Notes: generated from the letters alone by a model not told the origin. Shown: positions 19,470 to 28,813, numbered from the stretch's first letter. The stretch is 64,000 nt of DNA from Bog-473 sp963725895 (GCA_963725895.1 CAVSAJ010000003.1:1438944-1502943), one strand, 5' to 3'. Numbers and translations: made by a program.

Positions 19470-19967
19470 GTGGGGAAGGGAACGTTTCGAGAGATCGCAC
19501 GGCGGCTGGGCCAGCGCCCCGCTGACCTGGGCGCGCCGACCGCCACCGATGGCACCACCCCCGAGGCCGCCAGACGCACCCGGGGCTCACTCCAACTCCG
19601 CCAGGTCGATGCCGGGTCGTGCAACGGCTGCGAGCTCGAGATCGCCTCGTGCTTCTCCCCGACCTATGACGCGGAGCGCTTCGGCATCCGCCTCGAGGCT
19701 TCTCCGCGCCACGCCGACGGGTTGCTCGTGACGGGGCCGGTCACCCACAACATGGCCGACCCCTTGCGTAAGACCCACGAGGCGGTGCCCGAACCCAAAT
19801 TGGTGGTGGCGGTGGGGGACTGTGCCCGCGACTGTGGGGTGTTCCGCGGCGCCTACGGGGTGGCCGGAGCGGTCGCCGACGTCGTGCCGGTCGATGTCGA
19901 GATCCCCGGCTGCCCGCCTGAACCCGAGGCCATCATCGCCGCGTTGCGGAGCCTGTCGGGGAGGTGA
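19470..19967 (+). CDS. NuoB/HyfI-like small subunit of Ehr complex (Rv0082-like)
   Basis: A 165-residue 4Fe-4S protein of the NADH dehydrogenase 20-kDa/energy-converting hydrogenase small-subunit family. All four ligands of the proximal cluster (N2-equivalent) are present: C51 and C54 (CNGCE), C118 (GDCARDCG) and C148 (PGCPPEP). The N-terminal 40 residues are an extra charged tail. GTG start 7 bp after pckG; its stop overlaps the next gene. Unlike the large subunit encoded downstream, its metal site is intact, so electrons can reach the membrane arm interface. Confidence 0.85.
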   Translation: MGKGTFREIARRLGQRPADLGAPTATDGTTPEAARRTRGSLQLRQVDAGSCNGCELEIASCFSPTYDAERFGIRLEASPRHADGLLVTGPVTHNMADPLRKTHEAVPEPKLVVAVGDCARDCGVFRGAYGVAGAVADVVPVDVEIPGCPPEPEAIIAALRSLSGR

Positions 19968-21971
19968 GGGCCGACCTCTTGGTGGCCACGGCCCTCTTCG
20001 GCCTGGCCGCCTCACTCGCCGGTGCCTGCGCGCCGCCACAGGCTCGCGTCCGCCTGTCGGTCGCCCTGACGGTGGCGGCCTGTGCGTGCGGGTTCGCGGT
20101 GTCCGCCGACGTGCTCGCCACCGGCGACGTCGCCACGGTGCACACCAGCCAACTGCTGCCGCTTCTCGGCTTCTCCCTTCGCCTCGATCGTCTCGGTGCG
20201 CTCTTCGTCGCCATCTCTGCCGGCGTCGGCCTATGCGCCATGATCTTTCGCCTCGGCTACCGGGGCCACGGACTCTCCAGCCGCACGGGATCGAGCGTGT
20301 TGCCCCTCTTCGTCACCACCCTCCTCCTCGTGCCGGCGGCGTCGGCCGTCGGCACCTTCTTGTTCCTCTGGGAGCTGATGGCGGTGACGTCGCTGCTCTT
20401 GGTGCTCGCCGACCACCGCGCCCGCGACGAGGTACAGCGGGCGGGCCAGTGGTACGCGGTGATGACTCAGTTCGGTGCCGCCGCGTTGCTTCTGGGCTTG
20501 GTGCTGTTGGCGGATCGCGCCGGGAGCCAGTCCTTCGCCGTGATCGCCGCCCACGGCCCGCACCTCGCTCCTTGGGTGCGTTCGACGGCGTTCGTGCTGG
20601 CGGTCGTCGGGTTCGCTTCGAAAGCGGGTGCGGTGCCGCTCCACGTCTGGCTGCCGCGCGCCCATCCCGAGGCCCCGGGACCGGTCTCGGCCCTCATGTC
20701 CGCCGCCATGGTCAACCTCGGCATCTACGGAATCATCCGGGTCGGCGACACGTTGCTCGGCGGTGGGCCGGCGTGGTGGTGGCTCCTTGTCATGGCCCTC
20801 GGCGGGCTATCCGCGCTCTTCGGCGCGCTGCACTCCTCGACCAGCACCGACCTCAAACGACTGCTGGCGTACTCGACAACCGACAACGTCGGTCTCATGC
20901 TGCTGGGCGTCGGGGCCTCGGGCCTGTTCGCCGCCACCGGGCATCGCGCGTTGGCGGTCGTCGCCCTCGTCGCCGCCCTTTTGCACGTCGTGTTCCACGC
21001 CGTCTTCAAGGGCTCGCTGTTCCTCTCGGCCAGCTCACTCCAGCAGGCGACAGGCCTGCGCGACCTGGACCGCCTCGGTGGCCTGGTGCGGCGGCTGCCC
21101 CGCAGCGCCCCCGTGTTCATCGTGGCCGGCCTGGCCATCTGCGCCCTGCCGCCGCTGTGCGGCTTCGTGAGCGAGTGGCTGCTCCTCCAGAGCCTGCTCC
21201 ACGGGCTGCCCTCGGCCGACACCGCCGTCCAGGTCGCGATGCCGCTCGGGGTGGGTGTGCTGGCGTTGACCGGTGGGTTGACCGCGGCCACCTTCGTCAA
21301 GGCCATCGGGGTCGGGACTCCTCGGCCAGGCCCGCAGCGACGGCGCCGCCTGCGCGAACGAGGTTCCGGCCACGATGTGGGGAGGCGCCGGGCTGTTGGC
21401 GTTGCTGTGTCTGGTCTTCGGCGTCGCTCCCTTTCTCGTGCTCCCCGCCGTGGTCGACGCGGCGCGCAGCGGCCTCGGCTATGGCGCGGCGCACCCTCTG
21501 GCCCAGGGTTGGAGCGTCGGGCTCACGGGCGTGCAAGGCATGCTCGCTCCGGGGCTGTTGGCGCTCGGGCTGGTCGTCGCCGTGTCGCTCGCGGCGGCGG
21601 TCCGCCAGCTGGCCCAGCGCGGCGCGCTGCGCCGGACCGAGGCCTGGGGGTGCGGAAGACAGGTCCAGACGGCGCGCATGCAGTACACGGCGACGTCGTT
21701 TGCCGAACCGTTGACCCGGGTGTTTGACGACGTCCTCGGGCCGACCCACGACCTCGACGTGAGCCACAGCGCCGAGTCGCGCTACTACGTCGAGTCGGCT
21801 GCCTTCCACACCACGACGCAGGACGCTTTCGAGCGCCACGGCTATCGCCCGCTCTCGGCGGCGCTCGGGTGGTGGGGTCGCCAGGCGCGCCGCGTCCCCA
21901 ACGGCAGCGTGCACCGCTACTTGGCCTTCGGCCTCGCCGCTCTGGTTGTCGTGCTGCTGGTGGTCGGATGA
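19964..21971 (+). CDS. Antiporter-like membrane subunit (HyfB/NuoL-like, Rv0083-like), one frameshift
   Basis: Polytopic proton-translocating subunit related to NuoL/HyfB. Conserved features: WELMAVTSLLLV, the broken-helix lysine region GFASKAGAVPLHVWLP with PGPVSALMSAAMV, and HAVFKGSLFLSASS. The frame changes near 21315 (after FVKAIGVG) and resumes with a LLGQARSDG-type loop and WGGAG to the end; a single extra base explains it. The C-terminal extension with HRYLAFGLAALVVV is a final membrane helix. Overlaps the small-subunit gene and the HycD-like gene. About 668 residues when joined. Confidence 0.8.
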
Positions 21972-22927
21972 GCGCGCAGTGGCCGCTCGCCTCTGTCGTC
22001 GCCGTGGCCGTGCTCCAGGTGGTCGGCGTAGTCATGGGCGGCCCGCTGCTGGTGGGCCTCATGCGCAAGGTCCGCTGCCGACTCGAAGGTCGGGCCGGCC
22101 CGCCCGCCCGCCAGCCGCTGCTCGACCTGCGCAAGCTCATGCACAAGGAGCGCACCTGCCCAGAGGGGGCCAGCTGGGTGTTCTCGGCGGCCCCCCTCGT
22201 GCTGGTGGGATCGGTCGCGGTCGCGGCGGCCGTCACGCCGCTCCTCGGCACCGCCCCCGCGTTCGGCCCCTCGGCCGACCTGTTCGCGGTGGTGTTCCTG
22301 CTGCTCTTGGGCTCGGTGGCCCTCGCCCTCGGCGCCCTCGATACGGGGACGGCGTTCGGCGGCATGGGAGCGAGCCGGGCCATGACCATCGGGGCGCTCA
22401 GCGAACCGGCGCTGTTGGTGGCCGTCCTGGCTCTGTCGATCCCGGCCCGCTCGTCGAACCTGCCCGCCATCGTCACCCGTTCCCTGGCCCATCCGGCCTG
22501 GCTGGCCAGTCCCCAGCGCCTGCTGGCCGTCGTAGCCCTCGTGATCGTGATCGTGGCCGAGTGCGGGCGCCTGCCGGTCGACAACCCGAGCACCCATCTG
22601 GAGCTCACGATGATCCACGAGGCGATGGTCCTCGAATACGCCGGTCCCGACCTCGCCCTGGTCAAGCTGGCCGAGGCGATGCGCCTCGGGTTCCTCGTGG
22701 CGCTGCTCGCCGTCCTCTTCGTCCCCTGGGGGATCGCAACCGCCCCGGGCCCGGTGCACCTCGCTCTCGGGCTGGTGGCGGTCGGCGCCAAGGTCGCCGC
22801 GCTGGGCGTGGCGCTGGCCGCGGCCGAGGTGCTCGTGGCCAAGCTCCGCCTCTTCCGGGTGCCCGAGCTGATGGCGGGTGCCTTCGTCCTCTCGGTGCTG
22901 GCGGTGATCTCGGTGGCGATCGTGTGA
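21968..22927 (+). CDS. NuoH/HycD-like membrane subunit of Ehr complex (Rv0084-like)
   Basis: A 319-residue membrane protein of the NuoH/HycD family that anchors the hydrophilic arm and lines the quinone- or proton-coupling channel. Signatures: QPLLDLRKLMHKE near the N-terminus, ALGALDTGTAFGGMGASR and AECGRLPVDNPSTHLELTMI, including the conserved acidic residues of the E-channel. ATG overlaps the previous stop (ATGA); GTG of the next gene overlaps its stop. Confidence 0.9.
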   Translation: MSAQWPLASVVAVAVLQVVGVVMGGPLLVGLMRKVRCRLEGRAGPPARQPLLDLRKLMHKERTCPEGASWVFSAAPLVLVGSVAVAAAVTPLLGTAPAFGPSADLFAVVFLLLLGSVALALGALDTGTAFGGMGASRAMTIGALSEPALLVAVLALSIPARSSNLPAIVTRSLAHPAWLASPQRLLAVVALVIVIVAECGRLPVDNPSTHLELTMIHEAMVLEYAGPDLALVKLAEAMRLGFLVALLAVLFVPWGIATAPGPVHLALGLVAVGAKVAALGVALAAAEVLVAKLRLFRVPELMAGAFVLSVLAVISVAIV

Positions 22928-23583
22928 GCATCCAGACCTTCGACTCCTCGCTCACCCTCTTCGTCGGGGCGGTGCTCGTCTGCGCCGTGGCCGTCCTGTG
23001 GCTCAGCGCGGTGCGCGCCGTCGTGCGGGTGCTGGCGGTCCAGGGGCTTGCACTCGGGGCGGTGGCCGCCACCTTGGGCTTGCACGCCCACGACGCCGGT
23101 CTGGTCGCGACGGCCGCGGTCGTGGTGGGGATCAAGGCGGTGGCCATCCCGACGCTGCTGCGGCGCATTGGTTCGGGTGACGCGACCGAGCGCGAGCGAC
23201 GCCCGCTGGTGAACGTCCCCGCGTCCCTCGTCGTCTCCGCCGCCTTGATCCTGCTTGCCTTCGCCTCCACCCACGTGCTCACCCACGTAGTCACCGGCAC
23301 ACCCGGGTCGCTCGTTCCGGTTGGCTTTGCCACCTTGCTCATCGGGTTCTTCGTGCTGGTGGCGCGGCGCCGGCCGATCTTTCAGATCGTGGGGCTGTTG
23401 CTCGTCGACAACGGCATCGCCCTCGTCGCGTTCCTCATCACTGCGGGGGTGCCTTTCTTGATCGAGCTCGGCGTGACCCTCGACGTGCTCTTGGGCGTCG
23501 TGGTCCTCATGGTGCTGGCCCAGCGTCTGCACCATGAGTTCGGCGAGATCGAGCTCGATGAGCTCCAGGAGCTGCACGACTGA
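22924..23583 (+). CDS. HyfE/HycP-like membrane subunit (Rv0085-like)
   Basis: A 219-residue protein with about seven membrane helices, related to HyfE and to M. tuberculosis HycP. Visible conserved pieces: VVVGIKAVAIPTLLRR, LVDNGIALVAF and a charged C-terminal HHEFGEIELDELQEL. It combines NuoK-like topology with a longer N-terminus. GTG start inside the hycD-like stop; it ends overlapping the next ATG. Confidence 0.8.
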   Translation: MSIQTFDSSLTLFVGAVLVCAVAVLWLSAVRAVVRVLAVQGLALGAVAATLGLHAHDAGLVATAAVVVGIKAVAIPTLLRRIGSGDATERERRPLVNVPASLVVSAALILLAFASTHVLTHVVTGTPGSLVPVGFATLLIGFFVLVARRRPIFQIVGLLLVDNGIALVAFLITAGVPFLIELGVTLDVLLGVVVLMVLAQRLHHEFGEIELDELQELHD

Positions 23584-25040
23584 TGATGCTCGAGCTCATC
23601 CTGGCACTGCCCGCCCTGGGCGCCCTCGTGTGCGGGGCCGCCCGCTGGCGGCCCTGGGCCGCCTGGACCGCCGTCGGCACCAACGCAGCGATACTCGCCC
23701 TCGGAATTGCGCTCTCGGTCCAAGTCGTCCGCCACGGCCCGCTCGGGGGGCTCTTCGGGGTGCTCCGCGCCGATGCCCTGAGCGCCTTCATGGTGGTGGT
23801 CATCGGCGCCATCGCCGTGCTGGCCTCTTGGCTCGGGGTCCGCACCATCGCCGGCGAGCTCGAGACGGGTCGCTGCACCGAGCGGCGAGCCACGCTCTAC
23901 GTCGTCTTGGTCCAGGTCTTCGTCACGATGATGGTGCTCGCCGTCCTCGCCGCCAACCTCGGGGTCCTCTGGGTCGCCGTCGAGGCGACCACGGTGGCGA
24001 CGACGTTCCTGGTCGGCCACCGCCGCACCAAGGGTTCGCTCGAAGCCTCGTGGAAGTACATCGTCATCTGCTCCGTCGGGATCGCGCTCGCCTTCTTGGG
24101 GACAGTGCTCGTCTACCTCGCCGCCATCCACGCCGGGGGCCACTCGGCCCACGCCCTCGACTGGACCTCCCTCATGGCGAACGCCCGCCACCTCGATCCA
24201 TCGGTGATGCGCTTCGCCTTCGCGCTCGTCGTCCTCGGCTACGGCACCAAGGTGGGTCTCGCCCCCATGCACAGCTGGTTGCCCGACGCCCACAGCCAGG
24301 CCCCGGCCCCGATTTCCGCGCTGATGTCTGGGGTCCTCCTCACCGTCGCCTTCTACGCGGTCTTGCGCTTCAAGGCCATCTGTGACCTGAGCGTCGGGCC
24401 CGAGTTCGCCCGCACGCTGCTCGTGATCGTGGCCTTGCTCTCGCTCGCCGTCGCGGCGTCGTTGCTGCTCACCCAACGCGACTACAAGCGGATGCTCGCC
24501 TACCACAGCATCGAGCACATGGGCCTCATTGCCCTGGGCGCGGCCGCCGGCATCCCGCTCGCCATCGCGGCGGTCTTGTTGCACATCCTTGGGCACGGTC
24601 TGGCCAAGAGCGTCCTGTTCCTCACCTCCGGCGAGATCATGGCGGCCGAGGGCACCAGCCAGATCGACGGGGTGCGGTCCCTGCTGGCCCGGCGCCCCGT
24701 CCTCGGCGGCGTCTTCGGCGTCGGACTCTTGGCCCTCTTGGGCTTCCCGCCCTTCAGCCTCTTCGCCAGCGAGCTCGCCATGTTCCGCGCCGAGTTCGAG
24801 GTCGGTCTGGGCTGGGCCGCAGCCGCCGCCATGGTGGCCATGGTGGTGATCTTCATCGCTGTGGCGAACCATGCCCGCCACATGCTGCTCGGCCCCGGGG
24901 ACTCTCCGGCAGCCCACACCACGCCGCGCCTCGCGCTCGCGCCGCTCGTCGGGGGGCTCGCGGTATGCGCCGCCATTGGCGTCTTCGCCTGGCCGCTCAC
25001 CAGCCTGCTCGAGTCAGCAGCCCGCGCGGTGGCGCTGTGA
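23583..25040 (+). CDS. HyfF/HycQ-like antiporter subunit (Rv0086-like)
   Basis: A 485-residue NuoN/MrpD-family proton-pumping subunit with about 14 membrane helices. Key charged helices are preserved: GYGTKVGLAPMHSWLPDAH with the lysine, APAPISALMSGVLL, and HGLAKSVLFLTSGEI with the later lysine. An acidic residue in the fifth-helix region (WVAVEATTVATTF) corresponds to the conserved Glu of the antiporter family. Together with the HyfB-like subunit this gives the complex two pump modules. Confidence 0.85.
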   Translation: MMLELILALPALGALVCGAARWRPWAAWTAVGTNAAILALGIALSVQVVRHGPLGGLFGVLRADALSAFMVVVIGAIAVLASWLGVRTIAGELETGRCTERRATLYVVLVQVFVTMMVLAVLAANLGVLWVAVEATTVATTFLVGHRRTKGSLEASWKYIVICSVGIALAFLGTVLVYLAAIHAGGHSAHALDWTSLMANARHLDPSVMRFAFALVVLGYGTKVGLAPMHSWLPDAHSQAPAPISALMSGVLLTVAFYAVLRFKAICDLSVGPEFARTLLVIVALLSLAVAASLLLTQRDYKRMLAYHSIEHMGLIALGAAAGIPLAIAAVLLHILGHGLAKSVLFLTSGEIMAAEGTSQIDGVRSLLARRPVLGGVFGVGLLALLGFPPFSLFASELAMFRAEFEVGLGWAAAAAMVAMVVIFIAVANHARHMLLGPGDSPAAHTTPRLALAPLVGGLAVCAAIGVFAWPLTSLLESAARAVAL

Positions 25041-26569
25041 ACCCGACCATGTCCCGAGCCAGCGATCGGGTGGCCGTGGGTCGCCACCGCTCTGGGCGCA
25101 ATGTGTCGCCGTGGGACTTGTTCGACGTCGCGCAGGCACTGTTCGCCGACGGCATGCGCCTCGCCCTCGTCTCGGGTCACGACGACGACGCCCAGCTGCG
25201 CGCGGTTTATCTCTTCACCGCCGGACCACCAGACCGCCGCGTCGAGCTCCGCGTGTCCCTCGACCGCACACGGCCCCGCGTGCCGACCTTGGCGGCGCTG
25301 TCCTTTCCGGCCAGCCGCTTCGAGCGCGAGCTCCAAGACCTCTTCGGCATCGTGGCGGTGGGCCACCCCCAACCGCGGCGCCTCGTCCTGCATCAGCACT
25401 GGCCGGAGGGCTGGCACCCGATGCGCCACGACGCCGGAGCCACGCCGCCGCTCGGCACCGACGGGCGGTCGTTCCCCTTCGTCCCCGTCGATGGTGCCGG
25501 CGTCTACGAGATCCCCGTGGGTCCGGTTCACGCCGGCCTCATCGAACCGGGTCACTTCCGCTTCTGGGTGGTGGGGGAGACCATCTTGCGCATGAAGGCC
25601 CGCCTCTGGTTCGTGCACAAAGGCATCGAACGCCACTTCGAAGGACAAGAGGCGCGCCACGCGCTGGCCCTCGCCGAGCGCATCTCAGGAGACACCGCCG
25701 TCGGTCATGCCCTCGCCTACTGCCAAGCTGTCGAGGACGCCTGGCAGCTCACGGTCAGCGAGAACGCCTGCATGCTTCGCGCCGCGCTGCTCGAGCTGGA
25801 GCGCCTTTACAACCATGTCGCCGACATCGGCGCGCTGTGCAACGACGTGGGCTTCGGCCTGGCCCAGGCGTGGTCCCTCGACCTACGTGAGCACCTCCTG
25901 CGACTGAACCGGGACACCACCGGGCATCGACTGCTGCGCGAGGGCGTGATCCTGGGCGGGGCGCACGTCCGCTCGCTGCCCTCACCGAGCCAGCTGGCCG
26001 AGGTGCGCGAGCGCTTCGACCAACTCGTCGGCCTCGCCACCTCGAGCGCGCTCGTCATGGAACGCTTCCACGGCGCGGCGGTCCTCGACCGTTCCCAAGC
26101 CGTCGAGCTCGGCGTCGTGGGAACCGTCGGCCGAGCGTCGGGCCTCGACTTCGACGCCCGCATCGCCCACCCCACGGTCCCTCTGGTCGAGAGCTTCTCG
26201 CCGGCGATCCAAGACGACGGCGACGTGCTCGCGCGCTTTCGCGTCCGGGTCGACGAGGTGCGGGCGTCGCTGGACTTGCTGGAGCATTACGTCGCGGCCG
26301 CCGGCGCCCTTGACGACATTGCACGGCCCCCAGAGCGTCTACTTGGGCCGCACCCGAGCAGCGGTGTCGGCATCGCCGAGGGGTGGCGCGGTGCCATCGT
26401 GCACCGGGTCGAGGCAGACGGTGCCGGACGCCTGACCCGCGTCAAGGTGGTCGACCCGTCGTTCTTCAACTGGCCGGCGCTGCCGGTTTCGCTGGCCGAC
26501 ACGATCGTGCCGGACTTCCCGCTGGCCAACAAGAGCTTCAACCTCTCCTACGCCGGGAACGACCTGTGA
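25037..26569 (+). CDS. HycE/HyfG-like large subunit without NiFe ligands (Ehr; Rv0087-like)
   Basis: A 510-residue fusion of a NuoC-like 30-kDa domain (RFERELQDLFGI) and a NuoD/hydrogenase-large-subunit domain. In true group 4 hydrogenases four cysteines (L1 C-G-x-C and L2 D-P-C-x-x-C) hold the NiFe centre. Here L1 reads ERISGDT with Ser217 and Thr220, and L2 reads DPSFFNW with Ser475 and Asn478, so all four ligands are gone. The rest (HKGIERHFEG, YCQAVEDAW, LYNHVADIG) is well kept. This defines an energy-converting-hydrogenase-related (Ehr) protein: it can couple to the membrane arm but should not react with H2. The true electron donor is unknown. Confidence 0.9.
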   Translation: MNPTMSRASDRVAVGRHRSGRNVSPWDLFDVAQALFADGMRLALVSGHDDDAQLRAVYLFTAGPPDRRVELRVSLDRTRPRVPTLAALSFPASRFERELQDLFGIVAVGHPQPRRLVLHQHWPEGWHPMRHDAGATPPLGTDGRSFPFVPVDGAGVYEIPVGPVHAGLIEPGHFRFWVVGETILRMKARLWFVHKGIERHFEGQEARHALALAERISGDTAVGHALAYCQAVEDAWQLTVSENACMLRAALLELERLYNHVADIGALCNDVGFGLAQAWSLDLREHLLRLNRDTTGHRLLREGVILGGAHVRSLPSPSQLAEVRERFDQLVGLATSSALVMERFHGAAVLDRSQAVELGVVGTVGRASGLDFDARIAHPTVPLVESFSPAIQDDGDVLARFRVRVDEVRASLDLLEHYVAAAGALDDIARPPERLLGPHPSSGVGIAEGWRGAIVHRVEADGAGRLTRVKVVDPSFFNWPALPVSLADTIVPDFPLANKSFNLSYAGNDL

Positions 26570-26598
26570 GGTTCCCGACGGGCCATGGAATTGGTAAT

Positions 26599-26614
26599 TT
26601 GATCAATTCGTTAA
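26599..26614. promoter_or_regulatory. Candidate ArsR operator TTGATCAATTCGTTAA
   Basis: AT-rich palindromic core TTGATCAA in GC-rich DNA, 77 bp upstream of the arsR ATG; 13 of 16 bases match the site at 17074-17089 upstream of the acetyltransferase-pckG-ehr operon. Confidence 0.45.
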
Positions 26615-26690
26615 GCTTTCAAGTATTCGCCGGCACCGGGTGCCCCCCGGCGCCCCGACCGCGGGGTGTGCCGGCAGGGAGGGACATGCC

Positions 26691-27113
26691 ATGCCAACGG
26701 CCGGGAGCGACTCGCTCGTCTCGGCACCTATCTACCAGGTGAAGGCCGAGTTCTTCCGCACGCTCGGGCACCCTGCACGGATTCGGGTCCTCGAACTTCT
26801 CAAGGGAGGGGAGCGACCGGTCAGCGAGTTGATCCCCGAGGTGGGGATCGAGGCCTCACATCTCTCCCAACAGCTCGGCGTGATGCGAAGGGCCGGCATC
26901 ATCCAGTCACGCAAGGTGGGGGCGAACGTGTACTACTCGGTGGGTGATCCCAAACTCTTCGAGCTGCTCGATGTCGCCAAGCGCATCATCACGTCGTCGT
27001 TGGCCGAGTCTCAGCTCCTCTTAGAGCAGATGGAAGCGACCGACGAGTCAGGATCGCAACGACCGCGCACAGCGCCCAAACGAGTGGCGCGGCGGGCGGG
27101 CGGTTCGCGGTGA
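26691..27113 (+). CDS. ArsR/SmtB-family regulator (Rv0081-like)
   Basis: A 140-residue winged-helix repressor: FFRTLGHPARIRVLELLK, the recognition helix IEASHLSQQLGVMRRAGII, and the wing SRKVGANVYYSV. No ArsR-type metal cysteines (ELCVC) are present, so it is not a classical As/Cd sensor. A C-terminal basic tail is an addition. The start (26691) is set by GGGAGGG eight bases upstream. In M. tuberculosis the related Rv0081 sits at the head of the same gene set and is part of the hypoxia response; here the gene follows the operon. Confidence 0.85.
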   Translation: MPTAGSDSLVSAPIYQVKAEFFRTLGHPARIRVLELLKGGERPVSELIPEVGIEASHLSQQLGVMRRAGIIQSRKVGANVYYSVGDPKLFELLDVAKRIITSSLAESQLLLEQMEATDESGSQRPRTAPKRVARRAGGSR

Positions 27114-27161
27114 ATGATGGCGCTGGAGCGGTGCAGTGATCGCCAGAGCAAAACGCGCCGA

Positions 27162-27178
27162 CACCAGATGTTCTGGTG
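27162..27178. promoter_or_regulatory. 17-bp palindrome upstream of thiolase gene
   Basis: Perfect inverted repeat CACCAGA-TGT-TCTGGTG, 95 bp upstream of the thiolase ATG and 49 bp downstream of arsR. No T-run follows, so an operator is more likely than a terminator. Confidence 0.3.
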
Positions 27179-27272
27179 AGACGGCCGACGCGTGCCTCGT
27201 TCAAACGGAACTCGCCGCGTGCAGAGGGACGGAGACGCATCGAGCAATGAAGCAACGACAAGAGGAGCAGGG

Positions 27273-28448
27273 ATGTCCAACCCGGTGATCGTGGAGGCTG
27301 TACGCACGCCCATAGGCAAGCGCAACGGATGGCTGTCGGGACTTTCGGCCCCCGAGCTACTCGGTGCCGCCCAGGTCGAAGTGGTCAAACGAGCCGGCAT
27401 CGACCCCTCCATCGTCGAACAGGTCGTTGGCGGGTGCGTGACCCAGGCGGGCGAGCAGGGATTCAACGTCACCCGGATGGCCTGGCTGCATGAGGGACTC
27501 CCCTACGAGGTTGCCGCCACGACGGTGGACTGCCAGTGCGGCTCGTCCCAGCAGGCCAATCATTTCATGAACAATCTCATCGGGGTCGGTGCCATCGAGG
27601 TCGGGATTGCCTGCGGTGTCGAGGCGATGAGCCGAGTCCCTCTGGGCGCCAACGTCGGGCGCGGCATCGGCCATGCCATCCCCGACGATCTGCCGTGGGA
27701 TCTTCCCGACCAGTTCCACGCAGCAGAACGGATCGCGGAGAAGTATGGGATCACTCGAGCCGATGTCGATTGGCTCGGCCTCTCGTCGCAGGAGAAGGCC
27801 GCCACGGCTGTGGCGGACGGTCGCTTCGGGCGCGAGATCGTCCGGGTCGAGGCACCGGTCGTCGGCGAGGAGGGACCGCGGGGAGACCACAGCGGCGAGC
27901 GCGTTGTGGTTGCGAAGGATCAGGGTCCACGCGAAACGACTGCCGAGGGTTTGGCTGGGCTGAAGCCGGTGCTCGCCGAGGGCATGCACACGGCTGGGAA
28001 CTCCTCGCAGATTTCCGACGGGGCGGCTGCCATCCTCTGGATGTCCGAGGATCGAGCCCGCGCCGAGGGCCTCAAGCCGAGGGCGAGGATCGTCGCGCAG
28101 GTGCTCGTGGGTTCTGACCCCTACTACCACCTCGACGGTCCGATCGCCGCCACCTCAAGGGTCCTCGACAAGGCCGGCATGGCCATGGGGGACATCGACC
28201 TCTTCGAGGTGAACGAAGCCTTTGCGTCGGTGGTCATGAGTTGGGCCAAGGTCCACGATGCAGATCTCGACAAGGTGAACGTGAACGGTGGAGCGATTGC
28301 CCTGGGGCATCCCGTGGGCGCAACCGGGAGCCGTCTGATCACGACCGCCCTGCACGAGCTGGAGCGGCGAGACGAATCGCTGGCCCTCATTTCGATGTGT
28401 TGCGGTGGCGCGCTGGCCACTGGCACGATCGTCGAGCGCATCCGATAG
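27273..28448 (+). CDS. Acetyl-CoA acetyltransferase / thiolase
   Basis: A 391-residue thiolase-superfamily enzyme that condenses or cleaves acyl-CoAs. Active-site set: nucleophilic Cys in DCQCGSSQQA, NEAFASV, GGAIALGHPVGATG with the catalytic His, and CCGGALATG with the second Cys. The start at MSNPVIVEA follows AGAGGAG by 6 nt, and earlier in-frame starts lack a ribosome site. The substitution C-Q-C-G in place of the usual N-x-x-C-x-S-G is typical of actinobacterial steroid/lipid thiolases (FadA5-like, weak inference). A small DUF167 gene follows. Confidence 0.9.
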   Translation: MSNPVIVEAVRTPIGKRNGWLSGLSAPELLGAAQVEVVKRAGIDPSIVEQVVGGCVTQAGEQGFNVTRMAWLHEGLPYEVAATTVDCQCGSSQQANHFMNNLIGVGAIEVGIACGVEAMSRVPLGANVGRGIGHAIPDDLPWDLPDQFHAAERIAEKYGITRADVDWLGLSSQEKAATAVADGRFGREIVRVEAPVVGEEGPRGDHSGERVVVAKDQGPRETTAEGLAGLKPVLAEGMHTAGNSSQISDGAAAILWMSEDRARAEGLKPRARIVAQVLVGSDPYYHLDGPIAATSRVLDKAGMAMGDIDLFEVNEAFASVVMSWAKVHDADLDKVNVNGGAIALGHPVGATGSRLITTALHELERRDESLALISMCCGGALATGTIVERIR

Positions 28449-28543
28449 GTACCCACCGACGCGTCCCGAGGGTTCGGGCTGCCGACCGGCCCTCCGATGC
28501 CACGAGCCAAGCACCTCCTTCAGGTGCGATCCGCGATAGTTCG

Positions 28544-28813
28544 ATGCGCATCGTCGTACGGGTGTCGCCGAGAGCCCCTGCGACCAAGGTCGGCGGCAGA
28601 TATGGCGATTCGGAACCACCTGTCCTCATCGTTCGAGTCACCGCCCCGGCTGTTGATGGCAAGGCGAACGCTGCAACAGTCAGAGCACTGGCTGAAGCGC
28701 TCGGCGTGTCACAGAGCCTCGTGCGGATCGTGACTGGCGACCGCGCCCGCACCAAGGTGGTCCAGGTGGAATCAGCCGACCCCAACATCATCACGGCTCT
28801 GCTGCGTGGCTAA
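28544..28813 (+). CDS. DUF167 (YggU-like) protein
   Basis: An 89-residue protein of the widespread UPF0235/DUF167 family. Features: VVRVSPRAPATKVGG near the start, VRVTAPAVDGKANAAT and VRIVTGDRARTKVVQV. Function unknown; the family forms a compact alpha/beta fold. It lies 95 bp after the thiolase and before a strong hairpin that probably ends the transcript. Confidence 0.8.
   Translation: MRIVVRVSPRAPATKVGGRYGDSEPPVLIVRVTAPAVDGKANAATVRALAEALGVSQSLVRIVTGDRARTKVVQVESADPNIITALLRG

Noticed and set aside
21523..24917. Long minus-strand frames opposite the Ehr genes
   Set aside because: Highly charged low-complexity translations (His/Glu/Gly/Arg-rich) that are antisense shadows of GC-rich membrane-protein genes.
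24965..26569. HycE-like gene as a functional H2-evolving hydrogenase (formate hydrogenlyase)
   Set aside because: All four NiFe cysteine ligands are replaced and no formate dehydrogenase or hyp gene is in that operon.
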